Below, one piece after another: positions 9,496-19,450 of a DNA stretch of 64,000 bases. This DNA comes from Bacteroidales bacterium. GTDB lineage: Bacteria > Bacteroidota > Bacteroidia > Bacteroidales > UBA932. The stretch lies in contig JAFUGJ010000024.1 in NCBI GenBank assembly GCA_017469425.1, forward strand, positions 51,738-115,737, given 5' to 3'. The position numbers and the translations under genes were made by a program. Under the pieces are notes generated by a model. That model was not told where the DNA came from. It saw only the letters and a program-made list of their open reading frames with translations, and ran no database searches. Numbering within the stretch: the first letter of the stretch is position 1; each line of letters starts with the position of its first letter.

Positions 9496-10120
9496 CCTCG
9501 GCGGGATTCTCCGCCTTGAAAACTGAGCTTCCGGCAACGAATATGCTTGCACCGGCCCTGGCAAGCAAGCCCGCGTTTGCAGGGCCCACTCCCCCGTCAA
9601 CCTCAATGGGAGCGTCGTTTCCCGCTTTGTCAAGCTCGGCTTTCAGCTTTTCTATCCTGCCCAAACTTTCGGGGATGAACTTCTGTCCGCCGAATCCTGC
9701 AAATACCGACATGATGAGGAAATAGTCGGCTTTGCCAATAAAGGGATACAAATCTTCCACGGGGATATTCGGATTGATGACCAGCCCGGCCTTCATTCCG
9801 TGCGAGCGTATGTCTGCAAGAATTCCTTCTGCCTCATCGCGGGCGGCCTCCAGATGGAAACTCATCATGGCAACCCCCAGCGATGCGCAGCGTTCCACCC
9901 ATTTCCCGGGATTCACCACCATCAGGTGTGCATCCATGGGGATGGTTGCGACAGCTGCAACGGCCTCTATGACAGGAAAACCGAAAGAGATATTGGGCAC
10001 GAAACTGCCGTCCATCACATCAAGATGGACAAGGTCGGCAGAAGCGTTGAGCATGCGGATGTCACGGGCAAGGTTGCCGAAATCCGCTGAAAGGATGGAA
10101 GGTGCTATTTGAAGTTGCAT
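9467..10120 (-). CDS. rpe: Ribulose-phosphate 3-epimerase
   Basis: Interconverts ribulose 5-phosphate and xylulose 5-phosphate in the pentose phosphate pathway. The 217-residue TIM barrel has the family motifs APSILSADF, LVHLDVMDGSFVPN, DAHLMV, and the C-terminal EVDGGVGPANA phosphate-binding loop. Standard length. The start overlaps the end of pepD by 16 bases on the same strand, so it is probably cotranscribed with it. Confidence 0.96.
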   Translation of the reverse strand: MQLQIAPSILSADFGNLARDIRMLNASADLVHLDVMDGSFVPNISFGFPVIEAVAAVATIPMDAHLMVVNPGKWVERCASLGVAMMSFHLEAARDEAEGILADIRSHGMKAGLVINPNIPVEDLYPFIGKADYFLIMSVFAGFGGQKFIPESLGRIEKLKAELDKAGNDAPIEVDGGVGPANAGLLARAGASIFVAGSSVFKAENPAEAIDLLRNPR

Positions 10121-11520
10121 ACCACATCATCTAAAAGTGCTTCGAAGCGGTCCATGGATGCGAGTTCCAATTTCTCGCCGGGGGCATGCACGCCCCTGAG
10201 GGTGGGACCGAATGAAATCATGTCGAGTCCGGGGAACTTTTCGAGGAACAGTCCGCACTCGAGCCCGGCATGGATGGCAAGGACGAGGGGTTCTTCGCCG
10301 AAAAGTCTGCGGTAAGACTCCACGCAGTCTTTCAGAATCTTCGACTTCAGGTCCGGCTTCCATCCCGGATATTTGCTGTAGCAGTCTACCCTTGCGCCTG
10401 CATTGCGGAAGATTCCGGCCACTTTTTCCACGAGCGCGTCGAGTTCCGCCTCCACGCTGCTTCTCTGGCTGGTGGCAATCTTGATAACTCCGGGCTCAGG
10501 GGAACTGACGGCGGCGAGATTGGTCGATGTCTGTACAAGGCCCGTTATGTCCGGACTCATCTTGACGACACCGTGGGGCACTTCGGCGAGGGCTCCTATA
10601 ATCCTGCCTGCCGCTCCGCTTTCGACAGCCCGGGCGGCTTCGCATTCCCTGACGCTGAAGCGAAGGGCAGGCTCCGTTGAAGAATAAGCGGCTCGGACCA
10701 GTTTGCCGTAGGCTTCAAAATCGGCTGCCAGCACATCTGCACAGGGGCTCGCAACCACTGCCTTGCATTCCCTGGCAATCGCATTCGACTTGCCTCCTCC
10801 GTTGATGGAAACAAGTTGGAAACTCTCGTTGCGTTCGAGGAAATCCGCAAGTATCTTGACAGTGTTTGCACGCAGTTTGTTGATATCATCGCCGCTGTGG
10901 CCGCCGAGGGCATCGGTAACCGACAACTCCAGAACTTTCGAACCCTCTGCGATATTCTCAAAACCATGCTCGAAATATGCATCGGTATGCTCTCCCCCGG
11001 CACAGCCGATAAAGAGCTGCCCCTCATCCTCCGAATCCAGGTTGATAAGGGTTTTGCCGGTAAAGAATCCTTCCTGCATGGCATCGGCCCCGTCCATGCC
11101 GGTTTCTTCGGAAATGGTGAAGATGCACTCCAGCCTGCCCATGGGCCTGTCGCTTTCCAGAAGCGCCAGACAGGCGGCTATGCCGATGCCGTCGTCGGCA
11201 CCGAGGGTAGTGTCCTTCGCTACCATCCAGCCGTCTTCGATGACATAAGGGATGGGATCCTTCGAAAAATCAAATTCAAAACCTTCGTTCTTTTCGCATA
11301 CCATGTCCTGGTGAGCCTGCAGCACAAGCGTGGGAACATTCTCTTTCCCGGGAGCTGCATTCTTTATTATGCAGACATTGTGGATGTCATCGACCTTGTA
11401 CTCAAGGCCATGGGCCTCCGCCCATTTGCAAAGCCACTCTGTAATGGGGCCTTCGTGTCCGGATTCGCGCGGGATACGGGTTATTTCCTTGAAAATATCA
11501 AGTACGGTTTCTGATGTCAT
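10105..11520 (-). CDS. pepD: Aminoacyl-histidine dipeptidase (M20 metallopeptidase)
   Basis: Cytosolic zinc dipeptidase that cleaves Xaa-His and other dipeptides. 471 residues with M20 motifs: VLQAHQDMVCEK (zinc His and Asp), TTLGADDGIG, ISEETGMDGA (catalytic and zinc Glu), a lid domain, and the C-terminal AIHAGLECGLF with a zinc-binding His. Standard length for PepD/beta-Ala-Xaa dipeptidase. It lies 18 bases downstream of dnaA on the same strand and overlaps rpe. Confidence 0.94.
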   Translation of the reverse strand: MTSETVLDIFKEITRIPRESGHEGPITEWLCKWAEAHGLEYKVDDIHNVCIIKNAAPGKENVPTLVLQAHQDMVCEKNEGFEFDFSKDPIPYVIEDGWMVAKDTTLGADDGIGIAACLALLESDRPMGRLECIFTISEETGMDGADAMQEGFFTGKTLINLDSEDEGQLFIGCAGGEHTDAYFEHGFENIAEGSKVLELSVTDALGGHSGDDINKLRANTVKILADFLERNESFQLVSINGGGKSNAIARECKAVVASPCADVLAADFEAYGKLVRAAYSSTEPALRFSVRECEAARAVESGAAGRIIGALAEVPHGVVKMSPDITGLVQTSTNLAAVSSPEPGVIKIATSQRSSVEAELDALVEKVAGIFRNAGARVDCYSKYPGWKPDLKSKILKDCVESYRRLFGEEPLVLAIHAGLECGLFLEKFPGLDMISFGPTLRGVHAPGEKLELASMDRFEALLDDVVCNFK

Positions 11521-11538
11521 ATATAAAAGTATGGTTGT

Positions 11539-12963
11539 TTACTTTGCGGCGGGAGCAAGCAAATGCTCCAGGTCGGTGACATACTTGCGGAACGACCTGT
11601 CGGTAGCCATCAGGTCCGATACGGTGGCGCATGCGTGCAGCACCGTAGCGTGGTCCTTGCCTCCGGTTTCGGCTCCGATGGTCGAGAGCGAGCAATTGGT
11701 GATCAGGTTGCGGCTCAGATACATGGATATCTGTCGGGCCTGGACAATCTGACGCTTGCGTGAAACCGAGAGAAGGATGTCGCGGCTGATGTTGAAGTAG
11801 TCGCAGACTGTCTTCTGCACTTTTTCTATGGTGATGGTGCTCAGGTCCTCACCCACTATCTTGCGGGTGACCCTGGCGGCGAGCTCGACGGAATTCTCCT
11901 CGCGGGAGAGGGCCGAGTGGGCTGCCACCGATATGAGGGCGCCTTCAAGTTCGCGGAAATTGGTCTGTATGTTTGCCGCGAGGTACTCCAGCACATCGTC
12001 ACCTATGTTCATCCCTTCGCGGAAAGCCCTTGCCTTAAGCATTGCGAGCCTGGTTTCGTAGTCGGGATGGGTAAGCTCCACGGAAAGCCCCCACTTGAAG
12101 CGCGAGAGCAGCCTGTCTTCAAAATTCTGCAAATCCACCGGAGCCCTGTCGGAAGTAAGGATGAGCTGCTTGCCGTTCTGGTGCAGGTGATTGAAGATAT
12201 TGAAGAAGGCATTCTGGTTCCCCTGCCCGGACATGTCCTGGATGTCATCGACTATGAGTACATCTATTTTCATGTAATAGGCAAGGAAGTCGGTGAGTTT
12301 GTTGTGGACATTCACCGCATCCATGAACTGGGTCTTGAACTCGTTGCCGGTTACATAGAGCACTACCAGCTCGGGATACTTTTCCTTGACTGCGAGTCCG
12401 ATGGCGTTTGCAACATGAGTCTTGCCGAGGCCGGGCCCGCCGAATATGAACAAGGGGTTGAAAGGGGTTTTGCCGGGATGCTCGGAAATGTCGACACCGG
12501 CGGAAACCGCCAGCTTGTTGCAGTCGCTGGTAACCAGGTTCGTGAAATTGTAAACGGGGTTGAGATGCGGATTGGGCTGAATCTTCTGGAGACCCGGGAA
12601 TACGAAAGGACCGGGATTGCCGGACGGCTGGTAGGTGTTGATGGAAATCGCCTTGTTGACGGGCGGATTGCCGGGCCCTTCCGGAAGCCTCATGCTGGTG
12701 CTGCCTGCGGGCTTTACGATATAATTCAGCCTTGCATCGGCGCCGATTACGCGCTTCAGCGTTTTTTTGATGATATCCAGATACGATTCCTCTAGATATT
12801 CGCGGAAAAACAGCGAAGGAACCTCTACGGTAATCGTGGAATCCACGAGCGAAACCGGCCTGATTCTTTTGAACCAGGTATCAAATTGCTGCGGTTCAAT
12901 TATCTGCGAAATAATCTGCAGACAATTGTTCCAACAGTCGATATGTCGCTCTTTGTTTTCCAT
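11539..12963 (-). CDS. dnaA: Chromosomal replication initiator DnaA
   Basis: AAA+ initiator binding DnaA boxes at oriC. 474 residues: N-terminal helicase-loading domain (about 1-90), a Pro/Asn-rich linker, the ATPase with Walker A GGPGLGKTHV and Walker B LIVDDIQDMSGQ, sensor regions, and the C-terminal DNA-binding domain ending in GGKDHATVLHACATV. Normal size. The gene is followed by pepD and rpe on the same strand, and preceded by a very A+T-rich 212-base gap. No clear array of DnaA boxes was seen, so I do not call oriC here. Confidence 0.97.
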   Translation of the reverse strand: MENKERHIDCWNNCLQIISQIIEPQQFDTWFKRIRPVSLVDSTITVEVPSLFFREYLEESYLDIIKKTLKRVIGADARLNYIVKPAGSTSMRLPEGPGNPPVNKAISINTYQPSGNPGPFVFPGLQKIQPNPHLNPVYNFTNLVTSDCNKLAVSAGVDISEHPGKTPFNPLFIFGGPGLGKTHVANAIGLAVKEKYPELVVLYVTGNEFKTQFMDAVNVHNKLTDFLAYYMKIDVLIVDDIQDMSGQGNQNAFFNIFNHLHQNGKQLILTSDRAPVDLQNFEDRLLSRFKWGLSVELTHPDYETRLAMLKARAFREGMNIGDDVLEYLAANIQTNFRELEGALISVAAHSALSREENSVELAARVTRKIVGEDLSTITIEKVQKTVCDYFNISRDILLSVSRKRQIVQARQISMYLSRNLITNCSLSTIGAETGGKDHATVLHACATVSDLMATDRSFRKYVTDLEHLLAPAAK

Positions 12964-13175
12964 CGGATTTTAACTGTGCAAAAATGGTTAAAAAAAAAAC
13001 GAAAAAATATTTTTTAACTATTGCATATTATTTTTTTTAGGCCTATATAAAAGAAAAATGAGGAACATTTAAGTCCTCTGCCTAACTTGTTATTTATGAG
13101 CGAATTGCATTGTCGCGAAGGCGATTTCAATGCCATGCTTCATATATTGTAGTTTGGAAAAACTAAAAATTACAG
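12964..13175. other. A+T-rich dnaA upstream region with a hairpin
   Basis: 212 bases between the amidase stop and the dnaA start. Bases about 12985-13045 are nearly pure A/T with long A and T runs and a TTAAAAAA/TTTTTTAA inverted pair. A perfect hairpin lies at 13107-13133: GCATTG/CAATGC flanking TCGC-GAAG-GCGA. It has no following T-run on either strand, so a terminator call is uncertain. The region must hold the dnaA promoter, but I found no strict TAnnTTTG box. Confidence 0.45.
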
Positions 13176-14273
13176 CTACTTCTCTGCCTTGAATCTCGTA
13201 ACTCCTTCAGGAGTAATTTTTACCATGAAGCAGGTGGAGTATTTTTCCTTTATTTTATTGTACTCCTCACGCGCCTCAGATTCACTTTCGCAAATGCCGA
13301 TAATGTACTTGTTGAGCGAACCTATATTTATCCTTTTATGCGTATAGCCAAGGAAAGCCGGGTCGCCGGAGTCGATGATGCGGCTGCTTGCAAAAATCTG
13401 GGTTCCGTAATATGCTTTTTCCGGTTCTGAAGGGGCTTTGGCTTCTTCATTTTTTGGAGCGGGAGCCGCAGCAGTCTTGTCTGCCTTGGCCTGGCCCACA
13501 TCCATGCTGCTGTCGTAAAGTTCTTTATATTCCTTGAAAGCGTTGAAAAGGCATTCGGCAATCTTCGTCCTGTTGGCATCCTGACGCAGAGCAGCGAGGT
13601 CGGTGGCGTTTGAAATGAAACCAAGTTCCACCAAAACCGAAGGCATCGCGGTTTTCCAAAGCACATAGAAAGGATTCTGCCATATTCCCCTGTCGGCCTT
13701 GATGGGGCCTCCCTTGAGTTTTTCGGAGATGATGGATGCCACCAGCAGGCTCTGCTCGAGGTAGGCATTCTGCATCAGCGACATGAAAATGTTCGATTCG
13801 TCGTCGGATGGGTCGAAACCCTGATATTTCGTGCTGTAGTCGTCTTCGAGAAGGATAACGGAGTTCTCCCTCTTCACCACATCCATATTATATGCAAACA
13901 AATCCCTGTTTTTGTTTGATGATTGGCCCAGAATATGTACGGAATATCCGTTGGCCGAAGTGGAAACGGCAGAATTGATATGTATGGATATGAAAAGATT
14001 GGCTCCGGCCTTGTTCGCAATCCCGGCACGGTCGCGCAGCTCGACGAACTTATCGGTGCTACGGGTAAGCACAACCTTGACTCCGGGGTATTCTTTGCGG
14101 ATTTTTTCGGCCAGTTGGGTGGCGATGGAAAGGGTAAAGGTTTTTTCGTAGGATTTTTTGTCTTTGCTGACTGCTCCTGCATCTTTTCCGCCATGCCCCG
14201 CATCTATTACAACGGTGTTGAGTTCAATGCCTCCGGCCAGGAGGAGATGCGCTCCCAGCAGCAGAGAAAGCAA
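13176..14273 (-). CDS. N-acetylmuramoyl-L-alanine amidase (AmiC-type, Amidase_3) with SPOR-like C-terminus
   Basis: Periplasmic zinc enzyme cleaving peptide stems from murein. After a hydrophobic signal come TVVIDAGHGGKDAGA (zinc His), the Amidase_3 core with FISIHINS and the VLVELGFISN segment that holds the catalytic Glu, then a charged linker rich in Lys, Ala and Pro and a C-terminal region that resembles a SPOR or stage-II-like tail. No ATG or GTG fits: the call uses TTG at 14273. A CTG at 14294 would add LKHAICI and give a better signal peptide with a charged start. A minus-strand TAAATTTG box at 14327-14320 fits either. Confidence 0.9.
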   Translation of the reverse strand: MLSLLLGAHLLLAGGIELNTVVIDAGHGGKDAGAVSKDKKSYEKTFTLSIATQLAEKIRKEYPGVKVVLTRSTDKFVELRDRAGIANKAGANLFISIHINSAVSTSANGYSVHILGQSSNKNRDLFAYNMDVVKRENSVILLEDDYSTKYQGFDPSDDESNIFMSLMQNAYLEQSLLVASIISEKLKGGPIKADRGIWQNPFYVLWKTAMPSVLVELGFISNATDLAALRQDANRTKIAECLFNAFKEYKELYDSSMDVGQAKADKTAAAPAPKNEEAKAPSEPEKAYYGTQIFASSRIIDSGDPAFLGYTHKRINIGSLNKYIIGICESESEAREEYNKIKEKYSTCFMVKITPEGVTRFKAEK

Positions 14274-14341
14274 TATGCAGATTGCGTGTTTCAGAAAATA
14301 ATCTTACTTTTGTACTTTGCAAATTTAGGAAAAAATTGCAA
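14274..14341. promoter_or_regulatory. Divergent promoters for the amidase and the LptD-like gene
   Basis: Plus strand: TACTTTTG at 14305-14312, with TTG 20 bases upstream, facing the LptD-like gene. Minus strand: TAAATTTG at 14327-14320, facing the amidase. The two boxes are only a few bases apart, so transcription in the two directions is likely to compete. Confidence 0.55.
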
Positions 14342-17068
14342 TTGAGGAAAATTAAATACATGTTTATTGCAGCCCTGCTGTTCATGGCGGCGGCACCCCG
14401 TTCCGACGCGCAGCGTCCGAGGCGCTCCCAGGGCGGTATGTTTTCCTCCCAGGTTGCAGAAAAGAAAGTTGTGCTTCCTGATTCCGTCCAGATTGCAAGG
14501 AGGGATTCCATCCGCAGGGCCGATTCCCTTTTCAGGGCCGACTCGGCGCTCATGATGAAGCAGAGCTCGCTCACCGCACCGGTTTTTTCCAATGGCAAAG
14601 ATTCCACCAAACTATCCATCCTCGAAGACGGGAGCCGCGTCATGAGCTACTACGGCGATGTGTCTGTCTCCTATGGCAACATGGAGCTCAAAGCGGAGCG
14701 GATGGACTACGACATGAACTCCGGCACCGTGCACGCCTATGGGGTATACGATTCCCTGGCCGGAGAGTGGAAGGGTCGTCCTGTAATGACCGACAACGGG
14801 AAAACCTACAACATGGAAGAGTTGTTCTACAATTTCAACTCGAGCAAGGCCCGCATCAAAAACATGGTGACCAACGAGGACGAGGGCATCCTGCACGGAC
14901 GCAGCATCAAGATGATGCCGGACAAGTCCATCAACATCACTTCCGGCAAATACACCGTTTGCGATGCCGACCATCCTCATTATTATCTGGAACTCACTGC
15001 CGCCAAGGTGGTTACCAAACCCAACCAGAAGATAGTGTTCGGCCCGGCCTATGTCGTGATAGAAGATGTGAAAGTGTATCCGCTCATACTCCCCTTCGGT
15101 TTCGTGCCAAAACGGCCCAAGCGGGCCACGGGCATCCTCTTCCCTACTTTCGGCGAAGAAACAGCACGAGGTTTCTACATGAAGGACCTGGGCATGTACT
15201 TCGTTTTCGGCGACCACCTCGACCTTTCCGCAACCGGGGATTATTTTACGCTTGGCTCATGGGCCATCGCGCTGAATTCGCGGTATAAAGTCAATTACAA
15301 GTTCAACGGTACTTTCTCCCTGAACTATTCCGACGACCGCACGGGCGAAAAAGGCAGCGCCGATTATCTGCGGAGCACCAACTTCGGGCTGCGGTGGTCA
15401 CACTCGCAGGATTCCAAGGCGCATCCCGGAACCACTTTCAGCGCTTCGGTCAACTTCTCCAGTCCGAGGAATAATACCTACAATGCATCGAGCCTGGACG
15501 GAGCCCTTCAGAACCAGGCATCTTCGTCAATTTCATATTCCAAGAGTTTCAACGGCAAGGCCACGCTCTCCCTTAACATGCTGCATTCGCAGAATTCAAG
15601 GGACAGCTCCTATGCGTTCACTCTCCCGAACATGACTTTTTCGGTGGCTACTTTCTATCCTTTCAAACGCAAGAACCGCGTAGGTAAGGAGAAATTCTAC
15701 GAGAAGTTCAGCCTGGGCTACAACACTTCCTTCCAGAACAAGGTGAACTTCAAGTCGTCCGAAATAGATTTTTCAAACATGGGCAAGACGGCTGATACGC
15801 TGATTGGCAAGATGCAGAACGGCATGACCCACAATTTCAGCATCGGACTGCCGAGTTTCAGCGTACTCAAATACATCAACATTTCGCCTTCCGTGAGTTA
15901 TGGACAGAACTGGTTCTTCAAGGCAAACAGCGTCCATTTCGACGAAAAGACCAACCGGCCTGTGCTCGAACAGGGAGACCCGTTCACCCGCCTCGGCATC
16001 ACCCAGACATATTCCGGCTCGCTTTCCGCCAGCACCAGGCTCTACGGCATGTTCCAGTTCGGCCCCATGTCGAAAGTACAGGCCCTGCGCCATGTGGTGT
16101 CGCCTTCGCTTTCCATGTCATTCAGCCCTGACCTTGCCAAGTCCTTCAACGGCTACCGCACTTTCAACTACACCGACACCCTCGGAGTGGAGCAGAGCTA
16201 CCGTTACAATCTTTACAGCGGGCAGATGTATTCGGTGCCCGGTTCGGGTAAATCCGCCACAGCGTCATTCTCCATTGGCAACAACCTGGAGGCCAAGGTG
16301 CGCGACTTCGCCGACACCACCGGAACCGGCAACAAGAAAGTCAAGCTTATAGACCAGCTGAACATCCGCTCTGGATACAATTTCCTGGCTGATTCCCTGC
16401 GCATGAATACGGTGAGCATGAGCATGAACACATCAATCTTCGGGAAGGTAAGCATCAGTGCCAGCGCGAACTTCGACCCTTATGCCATGGACATGGAAAA
16501 AGGCACGAGGATAAACAAGTTCGCGTTCGGCAAAGGACAAGGGCTGCTGCGGTTCACGAACGCTTCGGCATCGCTCTCCTACTCGATTTCCGGAAAGGGA
16601 GCCATCAGCGGCAACGACGGCACGCCGGGCGGAGGCCCTGCCGACTATTACCAGCGCATGTATGTGAATCCCTACACAGGTGAATACATCCCCGGCGGCT
16701 GGGTTTACTACACAAATCCCAATGTGCCGTGGTCGGCCAACTTCAGTTATAGCTTCAGCTGCAACCGGAGGTTCGACCGGGCGAACCAGAGTTTCAAAAA
16801 CGACATTACCCAGACCCTGAGGCTTACCGGAAATGTCAAGCTCACCCCCAGGATGAATATCAATGCAAGCTCCGGTTACGACTTCGTAGCCAAGCAGATT
16901 ACCCCTACGCAGCTTAGTGCGACTTATGAAATCCACTGTTTCAACATAGCAATTTCATGGGTTCCCACAGGACAGTGGCAGTCGTACAGCTTCCGCATCC
17001 AGGCAAATGCGGCGGCTCTTGCCGACCTTCTGCGCTTCAAAAAGAGCAGCAGCTTCTGGGACAGGTAA
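14342..17068 (+). CDS. LptD/OstA-like LPS-assembly outer-membrane protein
   Basis: About 908 residues. The N-terminus carries a signal peptide ending near RSDAQ, an OstA-like domain (MSYYGDVSVSYGNMELKAER and following, about residues 95-260), then a long beta-barrel rich in aromatic and polar strands (STNFGLRWSHS, SISYSKSFNGKATLSLNM and so on) to the C-terminus. This is the layout of the Bacteroidota putative LPS-assembly protein, which inserts lipopolysaccharide into the outer leaflet. TTG at 14342 is chosen because it restores the charged RKIK before the hydrophobic core; ATG at 14360 would remove it. It is the only LPS-export gene seen here. Confidence 0.86.
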   Translation: MRKIKYMFIAALLFMAAAPRSDAQRPRRSQGGMFSSQVAEKKVVLPDSVQIARRDSIRRADSLFRADSALMMKQSSLTAPVFSNGKDSTKLSILEDGSRVMSYYGDVSVSYGNMELKAERMDYDMNSGTVHAYGVYDSLAGEWKGRPVMTDNGKTYNMEELFYNFNSSKARIKNMVTNEDEGILHGRSIKMMPDKSINITSGKYTVCDADHPHYYLELTAAKVVTKPNQKIVFGPAYVVIEDVKVYPLILPFGFVPKRPKRATGILFPTFGEETARGFYMKDLGMYFVFGDHLDLSATGDYFTLGSWAIALNSRYKVNYKFNGTFSLNYSDDRTGEKGSADYLRSTNFGLRWSHSQDSKAHPGTTFSASVNFSSPRNNTYNASSLDGALQNQASSSISYSKSFNGKATLSLNMLHSQNSRDSSYAFTLPNMTFSVATFYPFKRKNRVGKEKFYEKFSLGYNTSFQNKVNFKSSEIDFSNMGKTADTLIGKMQNGMTHNFSIGLPSFSVLKYINISPSVSYGQNWFFKANSVHFDEKTNRPVLEQGDPFTRLGITQTYSGSLSASTRLYGMFQFGPMSKVQALRHVVSPSLSMSFSPDLAKSFNGYRTFNYTDTLGVEQSYRYNLYSGQMYSVPGSGKSATASFSIGNNLEAKVRDFADTTGTGNKKVKLIDQLNIRSGYNFLADSLRMNTVSMSMNTSIFGKVSISASANFDPYAMDMEKGTRINKFAFGKGQGLLRFTNASASLSYSISGKGAISGNDGTPGGGPADYYQRMYVNPYTGEYIPGGWVYYTNPNVPWSANFSYSFSCNRRFDRANQSFKNDITQTLRLTGNVKLTPRMNINASSGYDFVAKQITPTQLSATYEIHCFNIAISWVPTGQWQSYSFRIQANAAALADLLRFKKSSSFWDR

Positions 17069-17074
17069 ATGCAT

Positions 17075-17105
17075 TTTGCCATATAAATCTTTTTTGCTAT
17101 ATTTG
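17075..17105 (+). promoter_or_regulatory. rho promoter (TTTG-N19-TATATTTG)
   Basis: TTTG at 17075-17078, 19 bases of spacer, and TATATTTG at 17098-17105 match the Bacteroidetes housekeeping promoter. Transcription would start near 17112, giving a leader of about 55 bases before rho, room for the autoregulation known for rho in other bacteria. Confidence 0.7.
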
Positions 17106-17167
17106 CATCGTTCTCGATTCGGAGCTCTTTTCCGACGAACGATTATTTACTTATACATATTCATTAT

Positions 17168-18979
17168 ATGCCACACACTCTTTTCGAGCTCAACAGCATG
17201 AGCAGAGAGCAGCTCGAGACAATTGCAAATCAGTTCAACATCAAGAAAATCAAGGGTATGGAGGATGCCGACCTGGCTTTTGCCATCCTGGATGCGCAGG
17301 CCGACGCCGCGTCGCATCAGCCCGACAACGATAAACCCAAACCCCGCCGGGGGCGTCCCCGCAAAGATGCCGTGAAGCCTGCAGAACAGGCTCCTGCGGA
17401 GAAGAAAGCTGCAGATGACAAGGCGGTTGAAAAGAAGGATGAAGTTCCCGCTTCGGAAGCTGCCAAACCCGTGGCAGCCAAAGGACGGCGCGGACGCAAG
17501 CCAAAGGCTGTCAAGGAAGAAGAGACCAAGGCCGAAGTTACTGTAAAGCCTGAAGCCGAGATTGCAGCTCCCAAAGCTGCAGCTGAACCTGATGCTGCCG
17601 CACCCAAGAAACGCGGGCGCAAACCCAAGAATGCGGCTGTGGTTACGGATGCCCCAGCAGTTGAAGATACTTTGAAGGAACAGGCGAAGGAACTTGCTAA
17701 AGAGAATCTCGACCAGGCGCGTGCCGATTTCCTGAAACCCCATCCTTCCAGGCCCCAGCAAGTCCAGCAGGCTCAGCAGGGGCAACAGCCCCAGCAGTTC
17801 CCCAAGCCCCGTGTTCCTGAATATGAGGGAACGGTGGAGGCTACCGGTGTGCTGGAACTCATGCCCGATGGCTACGGTTTCCTGCGTTCATCGGACTACA
17901 ACTATCTGAATTCACCCGACGATATTTATGTATCCCAGCAGCAGATAAAGCAGAATGCTCTGAAGAATGGCGATACCGTCACCGGAGAAATCCGTCCTCC
18001 GCGCGAAGGCGACAAATATTTCCCTCTGGTCCGCATCAAGCAGGTAAACGGCCGTTCGCCCCAGTTCATACGCGACAGGGTTCCCTTCGACTTCCTCACT
18101 CCCCTCTTCCCGGACAAGAAGTTCAATCTCCTGGGACACGGGCACGGCAAGGATATTTCGTGCCGTATCGTGGACCTTTTCTCCCCTATCGGCAAAGGAC
18201 AGCGCGGCCTCATAGTGGCTCAGCCCAAGACCGGTAAAACCATGCTGCTCAAGAGTATAGCGAACGCCATCGCCGACAATCATCCCGAAGTCTACGAAAT
18301 CGTCCTTCTCATCGACGAGCGCCCCGAGGAAGTTACTGACATGCAGCGCAGCGTAAAGGCCGAAGTGGTTGCCTCCACCTTCGACGAACCCGCGGAAAGG
18401 CATGTGAAAGTAGCCAACATGGTTCTCGAAAAAGCCCGCCGCCTGGTGGAATGCGGACACGATGTGGTTATCCTCCTCGATTCCATCACCCGCCTTGCCC
18501 GCGCATACAACACCGTGCAGCCCGCATCCGGAAAAGTCCTTACCGGCGGCGTCGATGCCAATGCGCTCCAGAAGCCCAAACGCTTCTTCGGTGCAGCCCG
18601 AAATATTGAAGGCGGCGGGTCGCTCACCATTCTTGCCACCGCACTCACTGAAACCGGCTCCAAGATGGATGATGTCATCTTCGAGGAATTCAAGGGCACC
18701 GGCAACATGGAGCTCCAGCTCGACCGCAACCTCAGCAACCGCCGCATCTTCCCTTCTGTCAATGTTATCCTTTCCGGAACACGACGCGACGACCTGCTCC
18801 TTCCCAGGGAAAAGGCCCAGCGCATCTGGATACTCCGCAAGCTTCTTGCTGAAATGAATCCCCTGGAAGCCATGAACTTCATGCTCCAGCTCATGGACGA
18901 ATACAAGACCAACGACGACCTGCTCGACAACATGAGCAAGGTGTCGCCGCGCGAAGCGAAGTATTACGATACTTATTGA
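17168..18979 (+). CDS. rho: Transcription termination factor Rho with long N-terminal extension
   Basis: Hexameric RNA helicase that terminates transcription. 603 residues, versus about 419 in E. coli. The Rho-N helical domain (residues 1-45) is followed by a 150-residue Lys/Ala/Pro-rich insert, a Gln-rich run ([14 protein letters not shown] near 200), the RNA-binding cold-shock fold ([25 protein letters not shown], from about 233) and the ATPase with Walker A QPKTGKT (352-358) and Walker [17 protein letters not shown]. The insert contains three AT-hook-like motifs: RGRPRK 61-66, RRGRKPK 107-113 and KRGRKPK 148-154. Such basic extensions are known in Bacteroidetes and Actinobacteria Rho. Confidence 0.97.
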   Translation: MPHTLFELNSMSREQLETIANQFNIKKIKGMEDADLAFAILDAQADAASHQPDNDKPKPRRGRPRKDAVKPAEQAPAEKKAADDKAVEKKDEVPASEAAKPVAAKGRRGRKPKAVKEEETKAEVTVKPEAEIAAPKAAAEPDAAAPKKRGRKPKNAAVVTDAPAVEDTLKEQAKELAKENLDQARADFLKPHPSRPQQVQQAQQGQQPQQFPKPRVPEYEGTVEATGVLELMPDGYGFLRSSDYNYLNSPDDIYVSQQQIKQNALKNGDTVTGEIRPPREGDKYFPLVRIKQVNGRSPQFIRDRVPFDFLTPLFPDKKFNLLGHGHGKDISCRIVDLFSPIGKGQRGLIVAQPKTGKTMLLKSIANAIADNHPEVYEIVLLIDERPEEVTDMQRSVKAEVVASTFDEPAERHVKVANMVLEKARRLVECGHDVVILLDSITRLARAYNTVQPASGKVLTGGVDANALQKPKRFFGAARNIEGGGSLTILATALTETGSKMDDVIFEEFKGTGNMELQLDRNLSNRRIFPSVNVILSGTRRDDLLLPREKAQRIWILRKLLAEMNPLEAMNFMLQLMDEYKTNDDLLDNMSKVSPREAKYYDTY

Positions 18980-18988
18980 TTCTGAGCT

Positions 18989-19450
18989 TTGTTCCAGAGA
19001 ATAGGCGAAATATTGCGCAAGCTGATAGCATTTTCCACGAGCAGTCTTCTCGGTACTGCCGTGGATATGCTTGTGTTGTGGATTTGCTCGCACTACCTGT
19101 TTGACGGATACTTCCACGAGTATATCCTTTCTCCTTTCATTTCTTTCGAATTTGCGGTTCTCACCAACTTCAGCGTCGCATATTTTCTGATTTGGAGAGA
19201 AAGGGTGACACGACACAGCGCCGGGTCGTTCTTCCGGCATCTATGTGCGTATAACCTGTCGTCGTTCGGGGTGTTCCTTGTAAAACTCGGTATGATACAG
19301 GCAATTCACTTCATATTCCCCGGCATGGATGTGCTGATATGCAACCTGCTGGCTCTGTGCGTTTCCGGCGGAATCAATTTCGTTCTCAACGAATGGGTGA
19401 TTTTCCGCAAGAAGGAGGTCCGTGAGATTATCGATGATGATACAGTTTGA
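18989..19450 (+). CDS. GtrA-family membrane protein
   Basis: 153 residues with four predicted transmembrane helices (about 8-28, 40-62, 85-108, 115-135), matching the GtrA family, which carries undecaprenyl-linked sugars or helps modify cell-surface polymers. Key pieces are FSTSSLLGTAVDM at the start and NFVLNEWVIFRKK at the end, typical of GtrA. A TGA sits one codon before the start, so translation has to begin at TTG 18989 (next ATG is far inside). The gene overlaps the start of mnmE by 17 bases. Confidence 0.8.
   Translation: MFQRIGEILRKLIAFSTSSLLGTAVDMLVLWICSHYLFDGYFHEYILSPFISFEFAVLTNFSVAYFLIWRERVTRHSAGSFFRHLCAYNLSSFGVFLVKLGMIQAIHFIFPGMDVLICNLLALCVSGGINFVLNEWVIFRKKEVREIIDDDTV

Noticed and set aside
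12964-13175. Chromosomal origin (oriC) beside dnaA
   Set aside because: The region is A+T-rich, but I found no cluster of TTATNCACA-type boxes.
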